Assembly: GCA_018267625.1 (NCBI GenBank)
Contig: JAFDYC010000099.1
Coordinates: 1-64,000, forward strand
Direction of reading: 5' to 3'
DNA: 64,000 bases
Origin: Bacteroidota bacterium
Lineage (GTDB): Bacteria; Bacteroidota; Bacteroidia; Chitinophagales; Chitinophagaceae
A program made the translations under genes and the position numbers. Of the stretch, positions 9,032 to 18,100 are shown in pieces; position 1 is the first letter of the stretch, and every line of letters starts with the position of its first letter. The notes below the pieces were generated by a model, which was not told the origin of the DNA, ran no database searches, and saw only the letters and a program-made list of their open reading frames with translations.

Positions 9032-9071
9032 CCGCAGAGCCGCAGAGATGCAGAGTCGCAGGGATGCGGGG
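9032..9071. repeat. Short tandem repeat, five units of 8 bp
   Basis: Five consecutive octamers are visible: CCGCAGAG, CCGCAGAG, ATGCAGAG, TCGCAGGG, ATGCGGGG. The first two are identical and the later ones decay. The tract lies in the ~360-base stretch between the rpoD terminator and the tRNA gene, where no gene can be supported; small open frames across it look accidental. Confidence 0.8.
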
Positions 9072-9252
9072 AAAATCCTATTCCAAATGCATTACCTATT
9101 TCCGTTCATATAGCAACTCAAACATACATAAAGCTGCACGGGCCCCGCGAGGTGCAATCCAGAATCAGGTTCAGGACAAGCTGCAACGAAAGCTTCATCT
9201 GGGGTTGGCCTGCCGGCAATAAAAAATCAGAACACTAAAACGTGGCTGCCTA

Positions 9253-9260
9253 TATCTTTG
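9253..9260 (+). promoter_or_regulatory. -7 promoter box of the tRNA gene
   Basis: TATCTTTG matches TAnnTTTG exactly and ends 10 bases before the first base of the tRNA, which fits a start at or just before the mature 5' end. No good -33 TTTG is seen upstream. Confidence 0.6.
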
Positions 9261-9270
9261 CGCTCCTTTT

Positions 9271-9344
9271 GGCGGGGTAGCTCAGATGGTTAGAGCGCAG
9301 GATTCATAACCCTGAGGTCACGGGTTCAACTCCCGTCTCCGCTA
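9271..9344 (+). tRNA. tRNA-Met (anticodon CAT), probably elongator
   Basis: The 74-base cloverleaf is complete. The acceptor stem GGCGGGG pairs with CTCCGCT (with G-U pairs at 1-72 and 6-67), the D stem is GCTC/GAGC, the anticodon loop TTCATAA gives CAT, the variable loop is AGGTC, the T stem is ACGGG/CCCGT with loop TTCAACT, and the discriminator is A. CCA is not encoded. A paired 1-72 position and the absence of three G-C pairs next to the anticodon loop argue against the initiator; a lysidine-modified tRNA-Ile2 with the same anticodon cannot be excluded. Confidence 0.93.
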
Positions 9345-9356
9345 CGAACCATTCCC

Positions 9357-9389
9357 ATATAGCCTGGCAAGTGCCAGGCTATATTTTTT
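9357..9389 (+). terminator. Rho-independent terminator of the tRNA gene
   Basis: A 12-13 bp stem (ATATAGCCTGGCA and its complement) closes on a very small loop and runs into a T tract, 13 bases after the tRNA. Confidence 0.9.
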
Positions 9390-9428
9390 GTATTATCTAG
9401 CCCAATTTTTTGGAGGGGCATGTCGGTA

Positions 9429-9860
9429 TCACAAGCCCAGCAAGGATTTCAGTGTATTTCCCATGGTAACGACCTTTCGGTTTTCGTAGTCAAAACAGAC
9501 CATTCCGGACTTTGCCTCTGCGATGAGCCGTACTTCATCCTGACGCAGCACGGTAATTCGATACAGCAGGTCGAAAGAGCGAGGATTTTGAGCGACAGCA
9601 TATAAGGCAACATCCAACACATCGCCATAAAAAGATTCGCCCTGATAAGCCACCATTACATCACTCATAATCATGCCGTGTCCACCGACATTCAATTCAG
9701 TAAGCCCGGCCTGTGCGAGCCATTGCATCCGGGATTCCTGCATGATAGAAAGGAGGGCATCATTGCCCACATGCCCGCCATAATTTATGTCGCCAATGCG
9801 TACCGGGATGTGCAACTGGCACAAGGGCTCCGTATCCGGAAAAGTTATTTTTACACGCAT
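9429..9860 (-). CDS. Hotdog-fold acyl-CoA thioesterase (YbgC/FadM-like)
   Basis: The 143-residue single hotdog domain has the family pattern: VRIGDINYGGHVGNDALLSIMQESRMQWLAQAG, where the Asp of RIGDIN is the expected catalytic acid and GGHVGN the start of the long central helix, then the DVMVAYQGESFYGDVLDVALYAV and AEAKSGMVCFDYENRKVV strands. Such enzymes cleave acyl-CoA thioesters in the cytoplasm and free CoA. The open frame extends upstream to 9998 and into the neighbouring divergent gene, but the ATG near 9860 (MRVKITFP) begins the conserved domain and leaves a normal intergenic gap, so I use it. The exact first base is uncertain by one because of a G-run nearby. The substrate chain length cannot be read. 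Confidence 0.86.
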   Translation of the reverse strand: MRVKITFPDTEPLCQLHIPVRIGDINYGGHVGNDALLSIMQESRMQWLAQAGLTELNVGGHGMIMSDVMVAYQGESFYGDVLDVALYAVAQNPRSFDLLYRITVLRQDEVRLIAEAKSGMVCFDYENRKVVTMGNTLKSLLGL

Positions 9861-9884
9861 TAATTCTACTTGAAAGGGGGGGGC

Positions 9885-9892
9885 AAAAATAA
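9885..9892 (-). promoter_or_regulatory. Candidate -7 box for the thioesterase gene
   Basis: On the minus strand this reads TATTTTTG, an exact TAnnTTTG match about 25 bases ahead of the chosen start. No clear -33 element is visible, so support is modest. Confidence 0.35.
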
Positions 9893-9959
9893 TCAGGCTC
9901 CAAGCCCGAATCCGTAAATAGACAGATTTTGAAACCTTCTGAACCGCTTCTACTATTCT

Positions 9960-10571
9960 ATGAAAATCATTTGTGTTGGCCGCAACTATTCCGAACATGC
10001 CAAAGAGTTAGGGAACGCTATACCAGAAGTGCCTATACTCTTTATGAAAGCAAGAAATGCATTGTTACAGCCTGAGCGTGCATTTTATTACCCTGAATTC
10101 AGCAAAGACATTCATTACGAAGCCGAACTCGTTATTCGAATTTGTAAAAATGGGAAGCATATTGCTGAAAAGTTTGCGCATCGTTATTATGATCAATGCA
10201 GCATTGGTATTGACTTTACAGCACGCGATCTGCAACAACAACAAAAGGCAAAGGGGTTGCCTTGGGAAATTGCGAAAGCCTTTGACAGTTCTGCAGCGGT
10301 GGGAACATTCGTCCCGATTCCCGCGGAAAAAGGTGTACAAGACTTAGGTTTTGAATTAAGTAAAAACGGGAGTATTGTTCAACACGGTTATACCGGCGAC
10401 ATGCTTCATTCCGTGCATCAGATCATCGCCTACTCCTCCACATTCTTCAGCCTGAACACCGGCGATTTGCTCTTCACCGGCACGCCTTCCGGCGTTGGCC
10501 CCATTGCTGTTGGCGATGTTCTGGAAGGCTGGCTGGAAGGTGAAAAACTACTGCATCTGGACATCAGATAA
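9960..10571 (+). CDS. Fumarylacetoacetate hydrolase (FAA) family protein
   Basis: The 203-residue protein is a single FAH/FAA catalytic domain of the short YcgM-like type. The metal-binding acidic residues are in HYEAELVIRI (Glu-x-Glu) and GIDFTARDLQ (Asp), followed by the conserved KGLPWEIAKAFDSSAAVGTFVPI segment, SLNTGDLLFTGTPSGVGPI and VGDVLEGWLEG. Family members hydrolyse C-C bonds or decarboxylate/tautomerise 2-oxo acids such as acylpyruvates or oxaloacetate, using Mg or Mn, in the cytoplasm. The gene is divergent to the thioesterase across about 100 bases and precedes an exported protein gene 54 bases downstream. The precise substrate is unknown. Confidence 0.92.
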   Translation: MKIICVGRNYSEHAKELGNAIPEVPILFMKARNALLQPERAFYYPEFSKDIHYEAELVIRICKNGKHIAEKFAHRYYDQCSIGIDFTARDLQQQQKAKGLPWEIAKAFDSSAAVGTFVPIPAEKGVQDLGFELSKNGSIVQHGYTGDMLHSVHQIIAYSSTFFSLNTGDLLFTGTPSGVGPIAVGDVLEGWLEGEKLLHLDIR

Positions 10572-10625
10572 GCTTAACTGCTCTCTTGCAACTTACCAAC
10601 TCTGAACACCACATCTTCGCGCCGT

Positions 10626-11132
10626 ATGAAAAGAATATTCTCCCTCGCCCTATGCATCCTTTGCTTCACACAGATTGCAAGGGCACAGGGTGGTCAACAA
10701 TTAGTGGGTTGTATGGATCCTGCTATACGCCTACAGGCAGAGACCATCAAGCAGCATTACGTAAAGCAAGGCTTCAAAGTCTATCGAGATGCGATGATTA
10801 ATATGGAAAGCATGGTGCCTTTCCCCATCATGGTGCAACTCGCCAAGGGGCATCTTTATGAAATCATCTTTGTAGGCAACCCCCGGGCCACTAACCACCG
10901 CATGATGGTTTATGACAGCGACGACCGCAAGTTTGACGAGAAGTCCGTCTCCAAACATCACGGTGATGATGCTTCAAACTATATCATCTATGAGTTTTCA
11001 CCGGAACGAACCGATGCCTATGTGTTTGAATTTATGACCCGGCTGAAAAACGAAAATTTCTGTGGCTCTGTTTGTATTCTGGCTGCTGATGCTACGAAGG
11101 GAGAAGTGAAGTACACACCTTATACGCCCTAA
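10626..11132 (+). CDS. Small exported protein, function unknown
   Basis: The 168-residue product starts with a Sec signal peptide (MKRIFSLALCILCFTQIARA-Q, cleavage near residue 20). The mature part is soluble, with Cys pairs near both ends (VGCMDP and FCGSVC) that could form disulfides in the periplasm. It has an alternation of strands with aromatic and charged residues (YEIIFVGNPRATNHRMMVYDSD, SNYIIYEFSPERTDAYVFEFMTRL). I do not recognise the family. The short gaps to the FAA gene upstream (54 bases) and ung downstream (39 bases) suggest shared transcription, with no functional link evident. Confidence 0.75.
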   Translation: MKRIFSLALCILCFTQIARAQGGQQLVGCMDPAIRLQAETIKQHYVKQGFKVYRDAMINMESMVPFPIMVQLAKGHLYEIIFVGNPRATNHRMMVYDSDDRKFDEKSVSKHHGDDASNYIIYEFSPERTDAYVFEFMTRLKNENFCGSVCILAADATKGEVKYTPYTP

Positions 11133-11171
11133 TTCCCGAGTAGATTTTTTATAAAAATCAACTGTTGAAAA

Positions 11172-11852
11172 ATGGTGGAAGTACGTATAGCGGAAGATTG
11201 GAAGCAGGCCCTGAATCAAGAATTTGCTCAAGCATATTTTGAAGAGATAGTCCGCTTCCTGAAAAAGGAAAAGCAACTTGGGAAAACAATTTATCCCGAA
11301 GGATCCAACATCTTCTATGCCTTTGATTCCACTCCGCTTCGCAGCATCAAAGTGGTCATCCTGGGCCAGGACCCATATCATGGTCCCGGGCAGGCACATG
11401 GGCTGTCCTTTTCCGTGCCCCGCGGCATTGCCCCACCCCGCTCATTGATGAATATTTTTCAGGAATTAGCATCCGACACAGGCTTATCAAGGCCTCAGCA
11501 TGGCAATCTGGAATCCTGGGCTGCTCAGGGAGTTTTATTGCTCAATGCTTCGCTTACGGTGGAAGCCCATCAGGCAAATTCCCATGCACAAATTGGCTGG
11601 CACCAGTTCACCGATGCGGTGATTCAAAAAATATCCGAGGCTTGTGCTCATGTAGTTTTTATCCTGTGGGGGCGTTTTGCTCAAGGGAAAATTCCGCTCA
11701 TAGATTCGAGTAAGCACTTTATCATCTGTTCCGTACATCCTTCACCATTTTCTGCAGACCGGGGCTTCTTCGGTTCACGCCCCTTTTCCAGAGCAAACGA
11801 ATGGCTGGCTCTTCGGGGTATTCAGCCTATAGATTGGTCGCTGCCCAAATAA
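11172..11852 (+). CDS. ung: Uracil-DNA glycosylase, family 1
   Basis: The 226-residue protein is the normal length for Ung. The water-activating loop GQDPYHGPGQAHGLSFSV (Asp67 as general base) and the minor-groove loop HPSPFS (about residue 189) are both present. PPRSLMNIFQELASD (the proline-rich loop) and LLLNASLTVEAHQANSH (uracil pocket Asn) are intact, as is the HVVFILWGRFAQGK strand. It removes uracil from DNA as the first step of base-excision repair. It begins 39 bases after the exported protein gene and precedes a metallopeptidase-like gene. Confidence 0.97.
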   Translation: MVEVRIAEDWKQALNQEFAQAYFEEIVRFLKKEKQLGKTIYPEGSNIFYAFDSTPLRSIKVVILGQDPYHGPGQAHGLSFSVPRGIAPPRSLMNIFQELASDTGLSRPQHGNLESWAAQGVLLLNASLTVEAHQANSHAQIGWHQFTDAVIQKISEACAHVVFILWGRFAQGKIPLIDSSKHFIICSVHPSPFSADRGFFGSRPFSRANEWLALRGIQPIDWSLPK

Positions 11853-11883
11853 TTTCTGTTTCTTCTTTTCAATTTTTTCAATC

Positions 11884-12462
11884 ATGATTTTACTTTCTCC
11901 GCATACCGACACCGTATTTAATAACCCAAAAATTGCTTATCGCGATGGAGTGCATCAAGGGTTGCTGGACAATTTTATCGGAGTGTTAGTTTGTTATCTA
12001 GCCCTTTACCAGCATGAAGGGATGCGGCGCTTAGAGCGTGAAGGGCATGTACGCATCTACCATAACAGAGGCGAAGAATATGGCTACCTAAGCGATGATG
12101 CTCCTGTGCTGGATGCGGAAGAAGATGTGGTCATCGTGGTGGATGTATGTGCCCATGATGCGTATGCTGACTTAGACGTTTCCTTTGAAAATATTTTTGA
12201 ATTCCCGGAGCTGGAAGATATCGTTGATGAGTTGCGGAATGAGGGCTTCCGGATTGGCACGAAACCTTACACCGGTGATGAAGCAGATGCCGACGAAGCA
12301 TTTTCATGGGTAGAAAAAGGCATTCCAGTGCTCAGCTTTATCATTCCTGTTCAAGCTCCGGAAAACAACTGGCACCGCATTCAATGCGACAACACCGTAG
12401 CAAATGAAGTAGTAGAACGAGCGGCACAATGCCTGGCCCGGCTGGTATTGCATACACTTTAG
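11884..12462 (+). CDS. Single-domain M20/M28-like metallopeptidase-type protein
   Basis: At 192 residues this is shorter than typical M20, M28 or M42 peptidases (300-450). It does carry their co-catalytic metal ligand series in order: His7-x-Asp9 (SPHTDTV), Asp29 (GLLDN), Glu64-Glu65 (RGEEYG), Asp87 (VVDV) and His164 (NNWHR). The dimerisation/lid domain is absent, and there is an acidic stretch (residues 73-140). It may be a minimal aminopeptidase or deacylase, or a derived protein. It ends 28 bases before the convergent end of the eCIS ATPase gene, so it marks the edge of that cluster and is not part of its transcript. Confidence 0.72.
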   Translation: MILLSPHTDTVFNNPKIAYRDGVHQGLLDNFIGVLVCYLALYQHEGMRRLEREGHVRIYHNRGEEYGYLSDDAPVLDAEEDVVIVVDVCAHDAYADLDVSFENIFEFPELEDIVDELRNEGFRIGTKPYTGDEADADEAFSWVEKGIPVLSFIIPVQAPENNWHRIQCDNTVANEVVERAAQCLARLVLHTL

Positions 12463-12489
12463 CCAGTGCTGCATCCGTTTCACAAGTAG

Positions 12490-13794
12490 CTAAAGAGGCT
12501 TTTCTTCTTTCAGGAATTCTTTGCGGATCCCCTCTATAATTCCAGACAGGCTCAGGTGTGTTTCGTTCAGGTCATAGCACCGAAGCACCGCATAATGCAC
12601 CGCATTCAGGATTCCAGCCCCACTGAGTTCATAGCTGGAAGCGATTTCCTGTAAATCAATATTTGCATCTGCAGGCAGCGATGCAGGAAGGCTTTTTTGC
12701 CAAAGCAAATGTCGTTCCTGAGCATTGGGCTGGGGGAAGTGAACAATGTTCTGGAAGCGCCTCACAAAAGCATCATCCAGATTGTTTTTGAAATTCGATG
12801 CGAGGATAAGCAGGCCCGCATAATCTTCTACCCGTTGCAGCAAATAACTCACTTCCTGATTGGCATATTTGTCGTGGGCACTTTGTACGGAAGTTCGTTT
12901 CCCAAAAAGGGCATCTGCTTCATCAAAAAATAGGATCCAGTCCTGCCGCTCTGCCCGGCGAAAGACAGTTTCCAGGTTTTTCTCCGTTTCGCCAATGAAT
13001 TTGCTGACGATTTGCGAAAGGTCCACCCGATAAACAGGCTTACCGAATTCCTTTCCAAGCATGGCTGCTGTCAACGTCTTGCCCGTGCCCGGCGGCCCAT
13101 AAAACAGCACCCGGTATCCTGGTTTGATTTTTCGGGAGAGGTTAGAATCTGTTGTCAGTTTATCATGGTGCCTCAGCCAGGCGCTGATGTCCTGCACCTG
13201 CGATTTTGTGGTTTGTGGCAACACCACATCGTCCCAGTTCATGGCAGTTGTTAGCTGTTTTGCAGGGAAGTCGGGACCGAATCGAGGTGCAGGTTCGCGG
13301 CCAAAAAGAAGATGGTCGGCAATGTTTTGCGGGATGATGAGCCGGCCACTCATGGGTGGCTCACCTTCGCGTAGGCTTTCTAAGAATAAGAGTCCTTCAC
13401 GAGCCAGCAGAGCATCAGGTTGCAGGAGCGACTGAATGGTCAACGGTTCATCCGGATCGGCATCGCTCAGCAAGGCAATTGCAGTTTCTCCTGTTGGTAA
13501 TAGCCCTCTATGATTTTGACCTTTCACTCCGCCCAGCAAAGGCAAGTCGCCACCCGCTGGGAAGGCTTCCAGAATGGCTTCATTCAAAAATTCAGGACGG
13601 ATTTGGGGCAGCAATGCCAGCAACACCAATTGGAATTCCGTTTCGGATAACGCTTCCAGTAATGGAATCCTTTTAGGTACGTTGTTCCAAACATTTTGCT
13701 CCATACGACTCTCGACAGCGGTGCCTGCCCGCAAAGTCAAGCGGGCACGCAGAAGTCGACAAAATGCTTCAATGATGGTAATTGATAGCTGCAT
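12490..13794 (-). CDS. eCIS AAA+ ATPase (Afp15-like)
   Basis: With the ATG at 13794 the product has 434 residues; an ATG at 13833 would add 13. The C-terminal half is an AAA+ module: Walker A GPPGTGKT (about 232-240), Walker B ILFFDEADALFGKR (about 287-300), sensor 1 ILASNFKNN and the arginine-finger pair DDAFVRRF, then the small lid domain. The N-terminal ~190 residues are specific to contractile-injection ATPases and have no separate known domain. Every eCIS locus of the Afp/PVC/MAC kind has such an ATPase, needed for assembly or for loading; its exact step is unsettled. As the last gene of the minus-strand run it would be transcribed last, directly after the two DUF4157 genes. Confidence 0.93.
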   Translation of the reverse strand: MQLSITIIEAFCRLLRARLTLRAGTAVESRMEQNVWNNVPKRIPLLEALSETEFQLVLLALLPQIRPEFLNEAILEAFPAGGDLPLLGGVKGQNHRGLLPTGETAIALLSDADPDEPLTIQSLLQPDALLAREGLLFLESLREGEPPMSGRLIIPQNIADHLLFGREPAPRFGPDFPAKQLTTAMNWDDVVLPQTTKSQVQDISAWLRHHDKLTTDSNLSRKIKPGYRVLFYGPPGTGKTLTAAMLGKEFGKPVYRVDLSQIVSKFIGETEKNLETVFRRAERQDWILFFDEADALFGKRTSVQSAHDKYANQEVSYLLQRVEDYAGLLILASNFKNNLDDAFVRRFQNIVHFPQPNAQERHLLWQKSLPASLPADANIDLQEIASSYELSGAGILNAVHYAVLRCYDLNETHLSLSGIIEGIRKEFLKEEKPL

Positions 13795-13863
13795 GGAGCT
13801 TACGAAAATAGCCGCGAGCCTTGCTTCCCACAAAGCCTAAAGCAGCGTGACAAGTCTAATTCG

Positions 13864-15093
13864 TTAAGATTCTGAATCCGCTTCCGCCTCTTTGGGCTTC
13901 GGATCCGGGCAGTCGCAGGCAATGTTGAATTGATTGGCCCCGTTGGCATCATACACATCGCTCTTAGCCGTTGTTGCCGCCTCTCTATCTGAATTGATTT
14001 TGTTGTGAATCCCGGCCACATAGGCGTCCAACCCGTCCTTGCAACCCGTATAAGTAAAGGGTGTTTTGACACTGCCATTATACGTCTTGAAAGCAGCCAC
14101 ATGCTTTTGTTCATGCTGACTCAGCGTGGTATCAATGAACGTTTGAATGGCCTTCTTTTCACATTCACTCCAATTTCCTGGAGGCACCGTGGGCAGATCT
14201 ACAGTAGGGCTTGCCGAGAACTGATGCACAATGACACCGCTAACTGTTACACATTCTACCTCCGCACAGCCTTTGCAATCTTTCGCCCGTTTCAGAGCCG
14301 CCCCGCTGACCGAATAAGTACCATGATCATAATTTGCCGTAGTCAACCCTGATACTCGGGCGCCAGCACAGTTAGCATAAGCCACCACAGAGGGCAAGGG
14401 CATCCCACTACCGCTGAGTGCGATAGTGCCCAAAAAATCATCTTGCAGAGGTGCTACTGGAGCAGCAGATTCGGTCTCTGTATTTTCCGATGGCTCTTCT
14501 TTACGACGGAGCTTACCGGGGTCTTGTTGGGCTACATGTGCCAGCTCGTGAGCCAATAAATGCTTTCCTTCTGTGCTGCCGGGGCTGTATTCGCCTTCGG
14601 CAAAAACAATATGATTGCCGAGTGTATAAGCTCTTGCCTGAACGGAGTGGGCAGCCTTGTTGGCTTCAGATCCGGTATGGATTTTCACGTCGCTGAAATC
14701 GCGACCGATGGTCTGGCTGAAAAAGCGATTCATATCTGCCGGCAAGCTGTTTTCACTGCCCGGGCTTGCCAGGCTTGAGGTAGTAGGAATTGGGCCGGAA
14801 GACTCTGGCCCTTTGCGTTGCACTTTCTTGTCCTCATCCTTTTTCTTTTCTTGAAACGAGGCATCAGGCTTCTTGGTTCCGGTCATATGTTTCGCATCAT
14901 TCTTTTGCTCTTCTTCACATTTTTCGCATTTGCGCTGAATCTGGGGTGAACGGAAAGAAGGCTTAAAAAAAGCTTGCTGTGCAGGTGCATCAAAGAATGC
15001 AGGTTCGGACATTTCTTTTCTGAAGAATGTGCCTTCGGGCTGTGATGTACTGCGGCTTCTACGGGAGTAGCGGCGAGCGAAAGAAGGTTTCAT
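13864..15093 (-). CDS. DUF4157 (eCIS core) protein with a second HExxH motif, putative cargo
   Basis: The 409-residue protein has three parts. Residues 1-110 are a disordered, charged leader with the FFRK, AFF, IQRK and CxxCE (CEKCE, 56-60) elements common to eCIS-associated proteins. Residues 120-190 are the DUF4157 domain with FSDVKIHTG and the zinc-peptidase-like HELAH (182-186). Residues 215-395 form a Cys-rich domain with a second zincin motif, HEQKH (327-331), next to paired Cys residues (242, 273, 276, 281, 311, 351, 393, 395). The C-terminal part resembles predicted zinc-dependent protease domains in general layout. DUF4157 proteins are found almost only with contractile injection loci and are thought to be cargo or cargo carriers. 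It lies between the ATPase gene and a larger DUF4157 gene. Confidence 0.87.
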   Translation of the reverse strand: MKPSFARRYSRRSRSTSQPEGTFFRKEMSEPAFFDAPAQQAFFKPSFRSPQIQRKCEKCEEEQKNDAKHMTGTKKPDASFQEKKKDEDKKVQRKGPESSGPIPTTSSLASPGSENSLPADMNRFFSQTIGRDFSDVKIHTGSEANKAAHSVQARAYTLGNHIVFAEGEYSPGSTEGKHLLAHELAHVAQQDPGKLRRKEEPSENTETESAAPVAPLQDDFLGTIALSGSGMPLPSVVAYANCAGARVSGLTTANYDHGTYSVSGAALKRAKDCKGCAEVECVTVSGVIVHQFSASPTVDLPTVPPGNWSECEKKAIQTFIDTTLSQHEQKHVAAFKTYNGSVKTPFTYTGCKDGLDAYVAGIHNKINSDREAATTAKSDVYDANGANQFNIACDCPDPKPKEAEADSES

Positions 15094-15164
15094 GGAATCT
15101 GGAATTTTTTTGAGTGTTGATTATTATTTCCTGGATGGATTGTACTGTGTCGTGTGTGTATTGT

Positions 15165-18100
15165 TCAAATCAGCCCGCGGGCAGCCATACGTTGTCTTCG
15201 TTGTTCTGCGGCCAACAATTCATTAGTTACTAATCCAAGCACATCTTCATATTGTTGGTTTGCGGCTCTTTCAACTGCATCCTGTGTGGGCATAGGGTTG
15301 ACTTCTCCCCGGCGTTGCCCATTAGTCTTCGTGCAACCTTGTTCTACACGGGCATGTTCTTGTGTAATGGCCGCATTTGTACGGACAACAGCTTGCTCTT
15401 TTGCCTGCTGAACGGGTGTCAAAATGCTATGTAGAATTTCCCGGGCAACGGTCATGTCTTGCCCTTCTTCATTGTTCCTTCCTCGGGTACCTCTGCGCTG
15501 TTCCTCAAGGGATGCTCTTCGCCTGTTCAATTCTTCAGACACGTCTGGTGTTGCAGCATTAATTGCAGCGCTGACCTGATTATCCATTGGGGTCTTGATG
15601 CGTGCCGCTCCATAATAAATCATGATCGTGGTTTGTTGATTATCCTCCGGCCAGCCGCGTTCCGGAAGAAAGAGAGCCAATGCCTGCCAGATAGAGCGTC
15701 CTGTTGCAAAAGGCAACACGTGTTCTGATTCCAGCCAATGAAGCTGTTCACCCGTTCGCATACTCGACCCTTGCGATCCGTGGCGGGTAATGTTTCCGAT
15801 AGTCGCGGGCGCTGTTCCCGGGTCAAAGCAACCGCCTGTTGTATCCTTTGGTGCTCCATCTTCCGTTTCTCTTTGGATGATGTCATAATTCCATTTGCTC
15901 CCTCCGTCCACGACGCGTATGGCACGGACTTGCGTCCTATTTCGCCTTGCGACATCGTCTGCCACAAGTTGGGCTTCATCTTGGTGAATAGCACCATTTG
16001 TCAAATAGGAGCGCTCTTTCGAATGCAGCTCTTGCTTCACGGAATTCAACGATGCTGTTCCGCCTTCTTCAGATTGGCGTCCGTGCCCCATCGCCAGCAA
16101 TCGTTCAAACAAGGCATATCCGGTATCCACTGCCTTATTTACCAACCAGGTTATTGCCCGGTCCACCAGTTCCCTTACTCGCCCAATCATCTCACCAATT
16201 CTCCTGCCGATACCACTCAGCCCTACCTGATTGGCTAAGAAACCTATCACTATGGGCATGGCACGACTCATCGTGGATTCCAGATAATTGGCTGCGGTAG
16301 CCACATTGCCTGCCGCAATATCTGCTACACCCTGCACAAAGGAATTGACCACTTCGAGAAGCTGTCGTAAGTAGCGAAGGAAGGATTGGACGGCACGATA
16401 AAAAGCAATAGCACCATTGATGACGGCCATGATACCCGTCGGGTCAAGCATGGATAGCAGCCGTGCAGTAATACGGCTGATGATTTGCTCCATCACCCAG
16501 TTTTTCACGGCGTCCAGTACCGTGTCCCATAGGTTGCTAAGCTGTTCCTGAATCTTATCCCAAAGAGTAGAAATTCCGCGTTCCTGCACGTCGTTGATAA
16601 AGGTCCAAATACCTTCCAGCCTACCCATCATTCCACGGATGCGTGCCACTTTTTCCGGCCCGATTCGCGGGTGTTGTGCCAGCTTTTGCCATATAGCTTC
16701 CATGCCCACACCCAACACCTGAAGTATCCAACTAATGATGCCCCTGAGAGAAAAGTCTTCAAGCACGGGCAAACCTGAATCACGCATCTCAGCCATGAGC
16801 CAGCCCGTCAGTCCACGGAGCAGGTGATTCACAATATGGTCGAAGAACTGAACGAAACCCTGCTGGATAGCCCGAATCAAATTTTTCAGGAACCCAATTG
16901 GGTCGCTCTTAATACGGTCCCAGGCTTCCATTGCTCGGGCAATGATGTTGCCCACTAAATCCACCGGGAATTGCATGATTTGAAGGATTACCTCCACCAC
17001 AATCTTGACAATTTCTACAACGAAAGCAATGAGCCTGCGTACGGGCTGAGCAAACGTTTGATATACTCGGCGGAATAGGGCAAACGGATTGGCGAGGTCA
17101 CCCAGATGCAGATTTCGCCACAGTCCAGTGAACAAACCCAGAATGTACTCAACAGTAAAGCCAAGTCTTCGCACTGCTGCATGGATTCGGTTGGTGGTAC
17201 GATCAATAGCTCCACTTTCTTTCATTTGTTGAAACTGCTCTTCCCCACCTTCCATTAGGCTCATGAAGGCATGAATTACATTTTCAACTGAGAAAGGAAC
17301 AGGAACATTCGTGAAGGGGTCCCGGCCAATCAGCAGGGTTATGAGGAAATATCCGCGTTGCCCTTTTGCCCAGTTAGAAAGCCTGCTTAGTAAGGCATCT
17401 TTTATCGCCTGAATAATGAACAGTGCCGTGTTTGCAATCCATCTGAACACCGCTGCAACAGGCGTTGCAAAGTGGTTGTAGATACGTTCAAAAGTCTCGA
17501 CGGGGTGCAACAGGCTATCTACAGAAATGACATCCCAGATGAGTGAGAAACCGCTGCGGATTGCTTGGTATAGATTCGTAAAAACAGAGATGCCCTGATC
17601 AATCCAGGCTGCAACACGCTGGAAGGCTCCTGTCTCTATGAGTTGACGTTTTTGTTCTTCGCCCTCATCGGTTACGGCAAAGAGTGCATTGAGGATATTG
17701 GTGCCATTTCGGGGCACTTGCTCATTCGTGATGGGGTCAAATCCAAAGGCGACCCTCAGGAAAGGATATAACCTCGGAATATGCTGTTTCACGAATGCCG
17801 CCACCTGCGTGATAACAACCCGTTTCACCATGTCCACGAAGGCTTGTGCGCTGCGGCAGACAAATCCAACTACATCTTCAATAATGCCACGGACGAGGTT
17901 GTAGAAATTTTCCAGGACGGTAACTGGATGCCTTATATCGGCGATTCCGAGCCCGTCAATGAACTGCACTACACGGTCGCCGATATTGGAGACGAGGGAA
18001 ACAAAATCATCCACACGGCCCTCCACAAATCCTGCGGCTTCTTCCCAGGTTCCTGTTCTTATTAATAAGGTACGGATGCCAGCACCCATAACCGGAATTA

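Noticed and set aside
8983..9238. Two overlapping small frames between rpoD and the tRNA
   Set aside because: They run through the 8-bp tandem repeat and the tRNA promoter region; no start context or family supports them.
9429..9998. Longer form of the thioesterase starting at 9998
   Set aside because: It would overlap the divergent FAA gene by about 40 bases and adds residues that do not belong to the hotdog domain.
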